A DNA stretch of 58,825 nt from Litchfieldella anticariensis FP35 = DSM 16096 (GTDB taxonomy: Bacteria; Pseudomonadota; Gammaproteobacteria; Pseudomonadales; Halomonadaceae), in NCBI RefSeq assembly GCF_000409775.1, contig NZ_KE332391.1, forward strand, positions 1-58,825, written 5' to 3'. Below the pieces are notes generated by a model that worked only from the letters and a program-made list of their open reading frames with translations, searched no databases and was not told the DNA's origin. Each line of letters opens with the position of its first letter. Position 1 is the stretch's first letter. The position numbers were made by a program, and so were the translations under genes. This document shows positions 1 to 7,219 of the stretch, piece by piece.

Positions 1-815
1 CGGCCGGAGGCGTCGGCCTTGTAGCGTCCGGGGGCGTCGTAGTGTTCGTAAGCGGTTCGCTGGGCGTGTTCGTCGAGGCCGTCGGCCTGATGGGCATGCA
101 ACTGGGCGTAGGCCGGGGTCTTGAACGAGTAGTCCTTGAGCGTCACCGAGGCCGGCTTGACCCGCGACGCCTGCTGTAGCCGACGCACATGGCGTCGCGG
201 CGCGGTGCCACCGGCCCGGGCGTGATAGGGCCGCGCGCCGAGATTGGTGAGCAGGGTCGGATCGTCGCTGACCACCAAGCGGTGGCGATCGGCCTCGAAT
301 TCGTGGAAGTAGTACAGCCCCTCCTCGGCGGCCAGGCGCTCGAGGAAGGCCAGGTCGGTCTCGCGGTACTGCACGCAGAACTCGCGCTCGGCGAGCTCGC
401 GGGTCACCGCGAAGGCGACCTCATGGAGGCCGTGTTCAGTGCACAGGGTATTGAGGATGGTCAGCGGCGAGACATGCTGGAAGATGCGCGAGTTGTGACG
501 CAACGACAAGCGCCACAGCGCCGGGCGGATCACCACCTCGTAACGGGTGCGGCGATGACCGCGATCGCCACGCTGGAACTCGGCGGCGATGCCGTGCACG
601 TGGCGCAGCGCCTCGCCGTCCTGCCACAGGGTCAGGGTCAGCTCGCGTTCCAGCCAGTCCGTGGGGCTCAACCCGCCATCGCGGCTGGCGAAGGCCCCGC
701 GCAGATGGAAGGGCGCGGAGAGCGCCTCCTCGAAGGTGAAGTCGACCACCGCCAGGTCGAGCGCCGGCTGACCGGCGAGGGTGAGCGTGAACTGGAGACC
801 GGTCTGGTTGGCCAT
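1..815 (-). CDS. vgrG: Type VI secretion tip protein VgrG, N-terminal part (runs off the window)
   Basis: The reverse strand encodes about 271 residues from an ATG at 815 and stays open to the window edge. It begins MANQTGLQFTLTL and carries the gp27-like part of VgrG. Typical motifs are visible: FTFEEALSAPF near the start, IFQHVSPLTILNTL, REFCVQYRETDLAFLERLAAEEGLY split across the middle, and later YHARAGG. VgrG trimers form the spike of the type VI secretion system that is loaded with effectors and pushed into target cells. No other T6SS gene is visible on this side, so it may be an orphan vgrG island or the edge of a larger cluster. A long open frame on the opposite strand (189-872) is a shadow of this gene. 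The family call is firm; the effector cannot be seen because the C-terminus is missing. Confidence 0.85.
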   Translation of the reverse strand, partial: MANQTGLQFTLTLAGQPALDLAVVDFTFEEALSAPFHLRGAFASRDGGLSPTDWLERELTLTLWQDGEALRHVHGIAAEFQRGDRGHRRTRYEVVIRPALWRLSLRHNSRIFQHVSPLTILNTLCTEHGLHEVAFAVTRELAEREFCVQYRETDLAFLERLAAEEGLYYFHEFEADRHRLVVSDDPTLLTNLGARPYHARAGGTAPRRHVRRLQQASRVKPASVTLKDYSFKTPAYAQLHAHQADGLDEHAQRTAYEHYDAPGRYKADASG

Positions 816-1253
816 GCGCTGCGTCCCTGCAGGAAATATAGGAAAATTATGGGCTATATTGGTAAGCGCTAAACTTATCGGATGCCCCGCTTCAGGACAA
901 GGAGCCCTGTGTAGGAAATCGACCACAGACTTGTAAGCGATTGATGACAAGCGATTGGTGGTTTTCGCTTACATCGCTTCCCTCATCGCCTGCTAGATGA
1001 GCGATTGCACAGGGTTCTGATCCACTGAAGGGCAGGATACGGCCTCCTTATCCCAGTGTGTTGGTGCCACATGAGGAGGTCTTGCATGACAGTGGGTTCT
1101 TCCTGCTATGTGAGATGGTAGATGGGCTCGGTTGACGCTTGATGGTTCCCGGCCCAGGCAGAGACTTGACATCGGACTGCCATCATCCATTCATGCTAAT
1201 GCAATAAAAGCTTCCGACCATGAGGCTCCCGTGACTTCATGTGAGGCAGGACG
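816..1253. other. Intergenic region between vgrG and phoX
   Basis: This 438-bp stretch holds no convincing gene. It contains a 9-bp inverted repeat, TGTAAGCGA at 932-940 and TCGCTTACA at 965-973, with a 24-bp spacer in which the AGCGATT motif recurs (also near 1000). It could be an operator or a weak hairpin. Nearer the phosphatase gene lies a Pho-box-like set of repeats (annotated separately). The vgrG promoter must also lie here on the reverse strand, but I could not assign a clear -35/-10 pair. Confidence 0.5.
1166..1194 (+). promoter_or_regulatory. Candidate Pho box (PhoB site) upstream of phoX
   Basis: Three 7-bp units, TTGACAT, CTGCCAT and CATTCAT, sit exactly 11 bp apart with 4-bp spacers, ending 59 bp before the phosphatase ATG. 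PhoB sites in proteobacteria are direct repeats of CTGTCAT with 4-bp spacers, so the period matches and the units match 5, 6 and 5 of 7 positions. An AT-rich stretch (AATGCAATAAAAG) follows where a -10 would be expected. This fits phosphate-starvation control of PhoX but is an inference from spacing and partial matches. Confidence 0.5.
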
Positions 1254-3278
1254 ATGACACAACCCCAGCAGCCCGGCACCACCGATCCCATTCTCGCGGC
1301 GGGCGACGAGCCCTTGAGCAACCATTCCGACAACCGTTATTTCGGCGATGTCCTGCAAGCCCGGTTGAGTCGGCGGGGATTCCTGCGCGGCAGCCTGGCC
1401 ACGGCCGTGACTGCCGCCATGGCCACTAGCCTGCCGCTTGCCTCGGCTTTTGCCGGACAGACACAACGCGGCACGGGGCCCACCCTAGGCTTCACACCGA
1501 TTCCTACCAGCACTGCCGACACCGTCGTGGTGCCTCAGGGCTATCGCAGCCAAATACTGATCCCTTGGGGAACCCCGATTACCGGCGATTATCCCGAGTT
1601 TGCACCGGACAACGATGGTGAGGCGCAGGCCCAACAGACCGGCAGCCACCATGATGGCATGCATTTCTTTGCCATCGACGGCAGCTCGCAGGATGGCTTG
1701 CTGGTGCTCAATCACGAGTACGTCGAGCCTCGCTTCATGCATGCTGCCGCCTCCGGCCTGACACTCGATAGCGAAGGCTTTCCGCAGAACGAGGACGGCA
1801 GCCGCGACCCCGACCAGGTACTCAGGGAAATGAACGGGCATGGCGTGAGCGTCATACGTATTCGCCAGTCCGAGAGCGGTCAATGGGGTGTGGTGCGCGA
1901 TGATTTCAATCGTCGCATCACGGCGCGCACGCCGATGATGCTATCCGGCCCGGTGGCTGGCACCGAACACGTGCGGACCAAATACAGTCCCGACGGCACC
2001 ATGACTCGCGGTACCCAGAACAACTGCTCCAGCGGCGTCACGCCTTGGAACACCTACATGGCTGCCGAGGAGAACTGGTCCGGCTACTTCGCCAATGAGG
2101 ACACCGAGATCGACCGTCGCCAGTCGCGCTACGGTATCGAGACCCGCGACACCGGGCGTTGGAACTGGCACCGCGCCGCGGGTGGCGATGACGAGTTCAT
2201 CCGCTTCGATGCCACGTCGCGTGGCGCCAGCGCCGAGGACGACTATCGCAACGAACCCAACACCTTCGGCTACATGGTCGAGATCGATCCCTTCGATCCC
2301 GATTCCACCCCAGTCAAGCGCACCCACCTGGGACGTTTCGCCCACGAAGGGGTGATCTTTGCCCCGGCTGTCGAAGGCAAGCCGGTGGTCTGTTATTCCG
2401 GCGACGACTCACGTTTCGAATACATCTACAAGTTCGTCTCCGCCCAGCCGTACCATGCCGCTAGCGCTGACGGCTCGCTGCTCGACGAAGGCACGCTGTA
2501 TGTGGCGCGATTCAATGACGACGGCAGCGGCGAGTGGCTGGCACTGGCCCCGGGCAAGAACGGTCTGACCCCGGAAAACGGCTTCGCCGATCTCGCCGAC
2601 ATCCTGGTCAACACCCGTAGCGCAGCCGATCATGTGGGGGCAACGAAGATGGATCGTCCCGAGTGGGGGGCGGTGGACCCAGAAAACGGCTACGTCTACT
2701 TCACGTTGACCAACAACAGCAAGCGCGAAGAGGATCAGCTCGATGCCGCTAACCCACGCGCTGCGAATGGCTTCGGCCAGATCGTGCGCTGGCAGGAAGA
2801 CGGAAGCCAAGAGGCCGAACGTTTCCAATGGGAGTTGTTCGTTCTGGCGGGCGACGGCGAAGACAGCCGCGACCTGGCAGGCAATCCGCTTGGTGAGGAG
2901 GCGCTACTCGCTTGCCCCGATGGTCTGTGTATCGATGCCGATCGTCGAGTCTGGATCCAGACCGACATCAGCGACTCATCGGTGAACGATGGCATCTACA
3001 CGCCGTTCGGCAACAACCAGATGCTCGCCGCCAACCCCGAGACCGGTGAGATCAAGCGCTTCCTGACCGGTCCCATTGGCCAGGAGATCACCGGCATGGC
3101 CATCACGCCGGATCAACGCACCATGTTCATCAACGTCCAGCATCCCGGTGCCAACACCAGTGCCGAGGACTTCGCCCAAGGCCGCTACCTCAGCCACTGG
3201 CCGGAAGGCGGCGATACCTTCCCACGTTCGGCTACCGTGGTCATCACGCGTGAAGATGGTGGTGTGATAGGCACCTGA
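1254..3278 (+). CDS. phoX: PhoX family Tat-exported alkaline phosphatase (DUF839)
   Basis: This 674-residue protein belongs to the PhoX/DUF839 family, Ca2+- and Fe-dependent phosphomonoesterases that release phosphate from organic esters in the periplasm or outside the cell. After a long N-region typical of PhoX there is a twin-arginine motif SRRGFLRG (R40-R41) and a hydrophobic, alanine-rich stretch ending near residue 67, so it should be exported folded by Tat. Family signatures are visible, for example LLVLNHEY, NNCSSGVTPWNTYMAAEEN, RFAHEGVIF and YSGDDSRFEYIYKF. The length matches the family. The ATG at 1254 has AGGCAGGA just upstream. A Pho-box-like repeat precedes it, and a hairpin follows at 3306-3336. 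It appears to be monocistronic. Confidence 0.9.
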   Translation: MTQPQQPGTTDPILAAGDEPLSNHSDNRYFGDVLQARLSRRGFLRGSLATAVTAAMATSLPLASAFAGQTQRGTGPTLGFTPIPTSTADTVVVPQGYRSQILIPWGTPITGDYPEFAPDNDGEAQAQQTGSHHDGMHFFAIDGSSQDGLLVLNHEYVEPRFMHAAASGLTLDSEGFPQNEDGSRDPDQVLREMNGHGVSVIRIRQSESGQWGVVRDDFNRRITARTPMMLSGPVAGTEHVRTKYSPDGTMTRGTQNNCSSGVTPWNTYMAAEENWSGYFANEDTEIDRRQSRYGIETRDTGRWNWHRAAGGDDEFIRFDATSRGASAEDDYRNEPNTFGYMVEIDPFDPDSTPVKRTHLGRFAHEGVIFAPAVEGKPVVCYSGDDSRFEYIYKFVSAQPYHAASADGSLLDEGTLYVARFNDDGSGEWLALAPGKNGLTPENGFADLADILVNTRSAADHVGATKMDRPEWGAVDPENGYVYFTLTNNSKREEDQLDAANPRAANGFGQIVRWQEDGSQEAERFQWELFVLAGDGEDSRDLAGNPLGEEALLACPDGLCIDADRRVWIQTDISDSSVNDGIYTPFGNNQMLAANPETGEIKRFLTGPIGQEITGMAITPDQRTMFINVQHPGANTSAEDFAQGRYLSHWPEGGDTFPRSATVVITREDGGVIGT

Positions 3279-3305
3279 TATCTACATCTTCCTTCTCCGA
3301 GACGA

Positions 3306-3336
3306 CAAACGCCGTTGCCCATGGCAGCGGCGTTTG
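3306..3336. terminator. Bidirectional terminator between phoX and the Tsx-like gene
   Basis: A 14-bp stem (left arm 3306-3319, right arm 3323-3336, one G-T wobble) with a 3-nt loop lies between the convergent ends of phoX and the outer membrane channel gene. AAAC at one foot and GTTT at the other suit termination in both directions, although the T runs are short. Confidence 0.7.
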
Positions 3337-3366
3337 CGTTGTCCCCTGCGGGGGATGTCCGGCGCA

Positions 3367-4224
3367 TCAAAAATGCCATTCCAGATTGAAGGTCAAGGCA
3401 TCGGTATCGACCCCCGGCTTGTCGTGATTCCCAAACTTGTTGCGCCAATACTCATAACCGACACCGGCCCAAAGGTTATCGCCTTCGCCCCAGGCCAGCT
3501 TGCCCACATCCAACATCAGCGAGGTCCGCATCAGTTGCTCGGGCTTGGTTTCGACATTGAAGTAGTCCTTGCCCTTCTCACTGTTGTAGTTGTAGAACCC
3601 CTGGAATTTCAGCGGCAACGCGCCGACATCGAAGGGCACACCCCAGGCCACACTGAGCTGATAGTAGGGATCGAAGGAGATACTGTTGCGATTGCCGGGG
3701 GCTCCGCAGGCATCCAGGCCACAATGGTTCCATTCGCGACTATAGAGCAGGCTGACATCGAGGAAACCGCGCGACAGATCGAATTTCAGCGTTGGCCCCA
3801 GCACGACTTGACGCTTGCGCGGCGCGAAGGCGGTGTTCTTGGTGTTGAGATCGAACCCACCGGTCAAAGCGATATCACTAATTGGGCCGAAGGCGAGCGG
3901 CTCGTCGCTGAGCTTGCCGTAATGCAGTTGGTGACGGTAGGTCAGGTAGGCTTCCGTAGCGCCGCTGTCGCTCCCGTGGGCCGGATCACTGTCATTGGAT
4001 TGCAGGATGTCCAGATTGAAAAAGTTCTGCCCGTAGGCATAACCACTGGCATGCGTCAGGCTAAGGGTATGCTTGTCGATTTCCTCGGGATTGCTTGGCT
4101 CGGTGAACTGGGTACCGAAACGGTAACCGATAGCGGTGTCACTCCAGGTGGCGGCGTGAGCCAAGGAAGTGGCAAGCGTCAGGACGGTGCCAATGACCAC
4201 CCCGTTGCAAGAAGACTGCATCAT
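3367..4224 (-). CDS. Tsx/OmpK-like outer membrane channel protein
   Basis: The 285-residue product has a signal peptide with likely cleavage after AHA (residue 24), many alternating aromatic and polar beta-strand-like segments, and a C-terminal Phe (EWHF), the usual recognition feature for outer membrane barrel assembly. Sequence features such as the early YRFGTQFTEP, WAGVGYEYWRNKFG and the overall length resemble the nucleoside-specific channel/OmpK (Tsx) family, which forms small barrels for nucleosides or related solutes. The substrate is not readable from the sequence. The gene diverges from a LysR regulator across an AT-rich 200-bp region, which suggests that the regulator controls it. 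Two ATGs stand in tandem; GGAG lies about 12 bases before the first. Confidence 0.7.
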   Translation of the reverse strand: MMQSSCNGVVIGTVLTLATSLAHAATWSDTAIGYRFGTQFTEPSNPEEIDKHTLSLTHASGYAYGQNFFNLDILQSNDSDPAHGSDSGATEAYLTYRHQLHYGKLSDEPLAFGPISDIALTGGFDLNTKNTAFAPRKRQVVLGPTLKFDLSRGFLDVSLLYSREWNHCGLDACGAPGNRNSISFDPYYQLSVAWGVPFDVGALPLKFQGFYNYNSEKGKDYFNVETKPEQLMRTSLMLDVGKLAWGEGDNLWAGVGYEYWRNKFGNHDKPGVDTDALTFNLEWHF

Positions 4225-4424
4225 GATAAATTGTCTCCAGCATCATTGTCATTGTGGGCACATTCCATGTATACAAATGGATGTGTTACGTCAGTCTAGA
4301 GATGCCGGAATAAATGAAAACCGATATACTTCTATAGCCTTTATAATGAAAATCGTATAAAGCTAAATGAGATGACACGACGCGCTGTGCTTGCTTCGAC
4401 GTGAGCCCCTTGCCAACGATATGG
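4225..4424. promoter_or_regulatory. AT-rich divergent promoter region (Tsx-like gene / LysR gene)
   Basis: The 200 bp between the two divergent genes is markedly richer in A+T than its surroundings and contains a perfect TATAAT at 4342-4347 on the forward strand, well placed for the LysR gene, though without a good -35 at 17 bp. LysR-type regulators usually bind such shared regions, but I could not single out one T-N11-A operator with confidence. Confidence 0.45.
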
Positions 4425-5357
4425 ATGAACCCCATGATTCAGCGCCGCAAGGATCCCCTCGATACCTACCTGCTACGGGTACTGTGCCTATTGCTCGACG
4501 AGCGCAGTGTGTCGCGCACCGCCGTACGCCTGCACCAATCGCAGCCAGCCATCAGCGCAGCATTGAAGAAGTTGCGCGAGATCTTCGGTGATGCGCTGTT
4601 GGTACGGGAAAAGAGTGGTATGGTCCCCACCGAACGAGCCTTGCAACTGCTACCGCACGCACGGCGGGCCTTGGCGGAAATCGACAAGCTCGTCAATGAA
4701 CCGGTGGAGTTCGATCCCTTCGCCAGCCAGCAGGTGTTCCGACTCGGTGCACCTGACTACTTGGCTCCTGTCTTCTTGGCACGGGTGGTCGAGCGTTTCC
4801 GCCAGGAAGCGCCCCTGGCACGGCTGACGATTCACTCCCTGGGGCCTGACTACGATTTCGAGACCGCCCTGGCCGAGGGCGAGCTGGACGTGGTGATCGG
4901 CAACTGGCCAGAGCCTCCAGAACGCATGCACCTGTCGATGCTGCTGGAAGACGATATCGTGTGTTTGGTTTCCTCGCGCCATCCCCTGGCACGCAAGGGG
5001 CTGACGTATGATGATTACCTGGCGGCGCGTCATGTGGTGCCCATGCCCTATTCGCGCAGCCAGCGCGGCGTGATCGACAGCAGGCTGGCCAGCCTGCGTG
5101 TCGAGCGGCGTGAAACCGTCGAGGTACAGTCCTTCAACTTGGCACCTTACCTGTTACAGGACAGCGACCTCGTCTTCACCACCAGCCGTCATTTCGCGCG
5201 CTTTTACGCTAACCTGCTGTCCCTGACCATCCTGCCCTCGCCCATCGACTTTCCGCCGATGCGCTTCTACCAGCTATGGCATGATCGTACCCATCACTCA
5301 CCGTCTCATCGTTGGTTGCACCGCCTGCTCGGCGAATTCGGCCATCAGGTGCAGTAG
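4425..5357 (+). CDS. LysR family transcriptional regulator
   Basis: A LysR-type regulator of about 310 residues. The N-terminal winged helix-turn-helix is clear (SVSRTAVRLHQSQPAISAAL, then LRE.FGDALLVRE and MVPTERA), followed by a periplasmic-binding-protein-like effector domain. The frame is open from a GTG at 4401, but the ATG at 4425 (MNPMIQRRKD) or the one at 4434 fits the family's usual N-terminus better. The effector domain (FRLGAPDYLAPVFLARVVERF, later ELDVVIGNWPEPP) resembles the NodD/LeuO-like subgroup. It lies divergent to the Tsx-like channel and is the obvious candidate to regulate it; the inducer is unknown. A strong hairpin follows the stop codon. Confidence 0.85.
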   Translation: MNPMIQRRKDPLDTYLLRVLCLLLDERSVSRTAVRLHQSQPAISAALKKLREIFGDALLVREKSGMVPTERALQLLPHARRALAEIDKLVNEPVEFDPFASQQVFRLGAPDYLAPVFLARVVERFRQEAPLARLTIHSLGPDYDFETALAEGELDVVIGNWPEPPERMHLSMLLEDDIVCLVSSRHPLARKGLTYDDYLAARHVVPMPYSRSQRGVIDSRLASLRVERRETVEVQSFNLAPYLLQDSDLVFTTSRHFARFYANLLSLTILPSPIDFPPMRFYQLWHDRTHHSPSHRWLHRLLGEFGHQVQ

Positions 5358-5369
5358 GCGAAACCAAGA

Positions 5370-5401
5370 ACGCCGCAGCCGTCATCGGACGGCTGCGGCG
5401 T
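5370..5401. terminator. Bidirectional terminator between the LysR gene and purK
   Basis: A perfect 14-bp stem (5370-5383 with 5388-5401) and an ATCG tetraloop lie between the convergent LysR gene and purK. The stem is rich in G+C and flanked by A-rich sequence on both sides. Confidence 0.8.
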
Positions 5402-5429
5402 AGAAAAGGCGAAGTCATTCGAAAACGCG

Positions 5430-6548
5430 CTATTCGAAACTAAAGCGTGGCTCGGGCGCCTCGGGCAGCAGACGCGCACAGGCGCGCACTTTTTCCAGCA
5501 GTTCAGCGTGGGTTGGTGCCACCAGGTTGATGTGTCCCAGTTTACGGCCGACTCGCTCGCTTTTGTCATAGCGGTGCAGGTGGGCGTCCTCGAGGGTGAG
5601 AATCTCGGCAGGGTCGCCTTCACGGCCGATCACATTGATCATGCAGGTCGGCATCCGCGCATGAGTGTCGCCCAGCGGCAGCCCCTGAATGGCACGCAGG
5701 TGATTCTCGAACTGGCTGGTCACCGCACCATCCATACTCCAATGACCGGAGTTGTGCACCCGTGGCGCCATCTCATTGGCCAGCAGCTTGCCGTCTCGGG
5801 TCTGGAATAATTCGAGTGTCAGTACACCAACGTAATCGAGTTCATCGAGCAACGTGCGGATATACTCATCGGCGAGCAATTGCACGCTGTCGTCGAGATC
5901 CGGCATCGGCGCCAGCGAATAACGCAGGATACCGTCGACATGCACGTTCTCGGCCATGGGATAAAACACCACGTGGCCGTCGCGGCCACGCACAGCGATG
6001 ATCGATACCTCGCGCACGAAGTCCACGAAGGCTTCGACGACCAGGCGCGGATGGCCAATCTGGCGCCAGGCGTCGTGAGCCTCGGACGGGTCGCGCAACA
6101 CGGCCTGGCCCTTGCCGTCGTAGCCTTCGGTAACCGACTTGGCGACCACTGGACAGCCCAGTTCACGCGCCGCCGCTTCGAGTTCGTCAGCGTGTTCCAC
6201 CACTCGATAAGTGGGAGTGGGAATGCCCAAGCGATCGAACAGTGCCTTTTCCTCAGCACGGTTCTGGCAGATGCGGATCGCTTCACTGGAAGGGTAGACC
6301 GGCTTGTGCTCTTCGATATCCTGCACCAGGGCCACCGGCAAGTGCTCGAATTCGTAGGTCACCAGATCGACCTTTGACAGGAATTCCTCCAGATGACGCT
6401 GGTCGGTATCGATCATCACCTCACCGATGCCAGCGCTGGGGTGGCCGGTAGTATCGAGGAACGTGAAGCGGTTAGCCAAGGGGTAACCCGCCAAGGCCAG
6501 CATGCGCCCCAACTGTCCGGCACCCAGTACGCCGATATTCATGGCCAT
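5430..6548 (-). CDS. purK: N5-carboxyaminoimidazole ribonucleotide synthase
   Basis: This 372-residue ATP-grasp enzyme carboxylates aminoimidazole ribonucleotide with ATP and bicarbonate in purine synthesis. It begins MAMNIGVLGAGQLGRMLALAG, the nucleotide-binding N-terminus of PurK. Other family signatures are TYEFEHLP, PTPTYRVVEHADEL, CPVVAKSVTEGYDGKGQAVLR, LANEMAPRVHNSGHW and TSQFENHLRAI. It lies 6 bp downstream of purE on the same strand, so the two are almost certainly cotranscribed, which is the common bacterial order. The length is normal. Confidence 0.97.
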   Translation of the reverse strand: MAMNIGVLGAGQLGRMLALAGYPLANRFTFLDTTGHPSAGIGEVMIDTDQRHLEEFLSKVDLVTYEFEHLPVALVQDIEEHKPVYPSSEAIRICQNRAEEKALFDRLGIPTPTYRVVEHADELEAAARELGCPVVAKSVTEGYDGKGQAVLRDPSEAHDAWRQIGHPRLVVEAFVDFVREVSIIAVRGRDGHVVFYPMAENVHVDGILRYSLAPMPDLDDSVQLLADEYIRTLLDELDYVGVLTLELFQTRDGKLLANEMAPRVHNSGHWSMDGAVTSQFENHLRAIQGLPLGDTHARMPTCMINVIGREGDPAEILTLEDAHLHRYDKSERVGRKLGHINLVAPTHAELLEKVRACARLLPEAPEPRFSFE

Positions 6549-6554
6549 ATCTCC

Positions 6555-7061
6555 TCACTCGGCTCGCGGATCGGGGTTATCGAGCACTTTCTGGGTCTGC
6601 TCGGTGCGAAAAGCCTCGACAGCAGCACGCACCTTATCGTCCTGCAACGCAACGATCTGCGCGGCCAGCAGCCCGGCATTGGTCGCCCCAGCCTTGCCAA
6701 TGGCCAAGGTACCCACGGCAATGCCACCCGGCATCTGGGCAATGGAGAGTAACGAATCCAGCCCCTTGAGCGCCTTTGATTCCACCGGCACCCCCAGCAC
6801 GGGTAAGGGCGTTTGAGACGCCACCATGCCCGGCAAGTGTGCCGCACCGCCAGCTCCCGCGATGATCACCTGCAGCCCCCGCTCAGCAGCCCCCTTGGCA
6901 TATTCGAACAACAGGTCCGGCGTGCGGTGAGCCGATACGACGCGGGTCTCATAGGTTACGCCGAGACGATCGAGCATCTCGACTGCATGCTCCATGACCG
7001 GCCAGTCCGACTTGGACCCCATGATCACGCCCACTCGCGGTGCCTGCTTCGACGACGGCAT
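6555..7061 (-). CDS. purE: N5-carboxyaminoimidazole ribonucleotide mutase
   Basis: The 168-residue PurE moves the carboxyl group of N5-CAIR to carbon 4, the step after PurK. Diagnostic motifs are present: [14 protein letters not shown] near the N-terminus, [25 protein letters not shown] and the [10 protein letters not shown] stretch. It is the first gene of the purEK pair and has 158 bp of upstream sequence separating it from the transporter operon on the same strand. I looked for a PurR-like palindrome there and did not find a convincing one. Confidence 0.97.
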   Translation of the reverse strand: MPSSKQAPRVGVIMGSKSDWPVMEHAVEMLDRLGVTYETRVVSAHRTPDLLFEYAKGAAERGLQVIIAGAGGAAHLPGMVASQTPLPVLGVPVESKALKGLDSLLSIAQMPGGIAVGTLAIGKAGATNAGLLAAQIVALQDDKVRAAVEAFRTEQTQKVLDNPDPRAE

Positions 7062-7123
7062 GCCTGTGTTCCCCCATGTAATGATGACGATACTTCAAGA
7101 CCCGAGGCCCGGGCGGTATCGTT

Positions 7124-7155
7124 TGAAAACCGCGCAGCATACCGCTATACGCGGT
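7124..7155 (-). terminator. Possible weak terminator after the TAXI transporter operon
   Basis: Read on the reverse strand, ACCGCG (7155-7150) can pair with CGCGGT (7134-7129) across a 15-nt loop that itself can fold, and it is followed by TTTTC. It lies between the end of the transporter operon and purE on the same strand. The stem is short, so read-through into purEK is possible. Confidence 0.3.
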
Positions 7156-7219
7156 CAGGGGAAAGAGTTGACACCTCCATCGATAGGCGACAACAGAGAA
7201 GCCGATCAGCCTGCTGGTA

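Noticed and set aside
189-872. 227-codon open frame on the forward strand
   Set aside because: It lies antisense to a clear VgrG coding sequence and has no family features.
7062-7219. PurR operator upstream of purE
   Set aside because: CGTTTGAAAACCG is only superficially similar to the PurR palindrome; symmetry and spacing do not fit.
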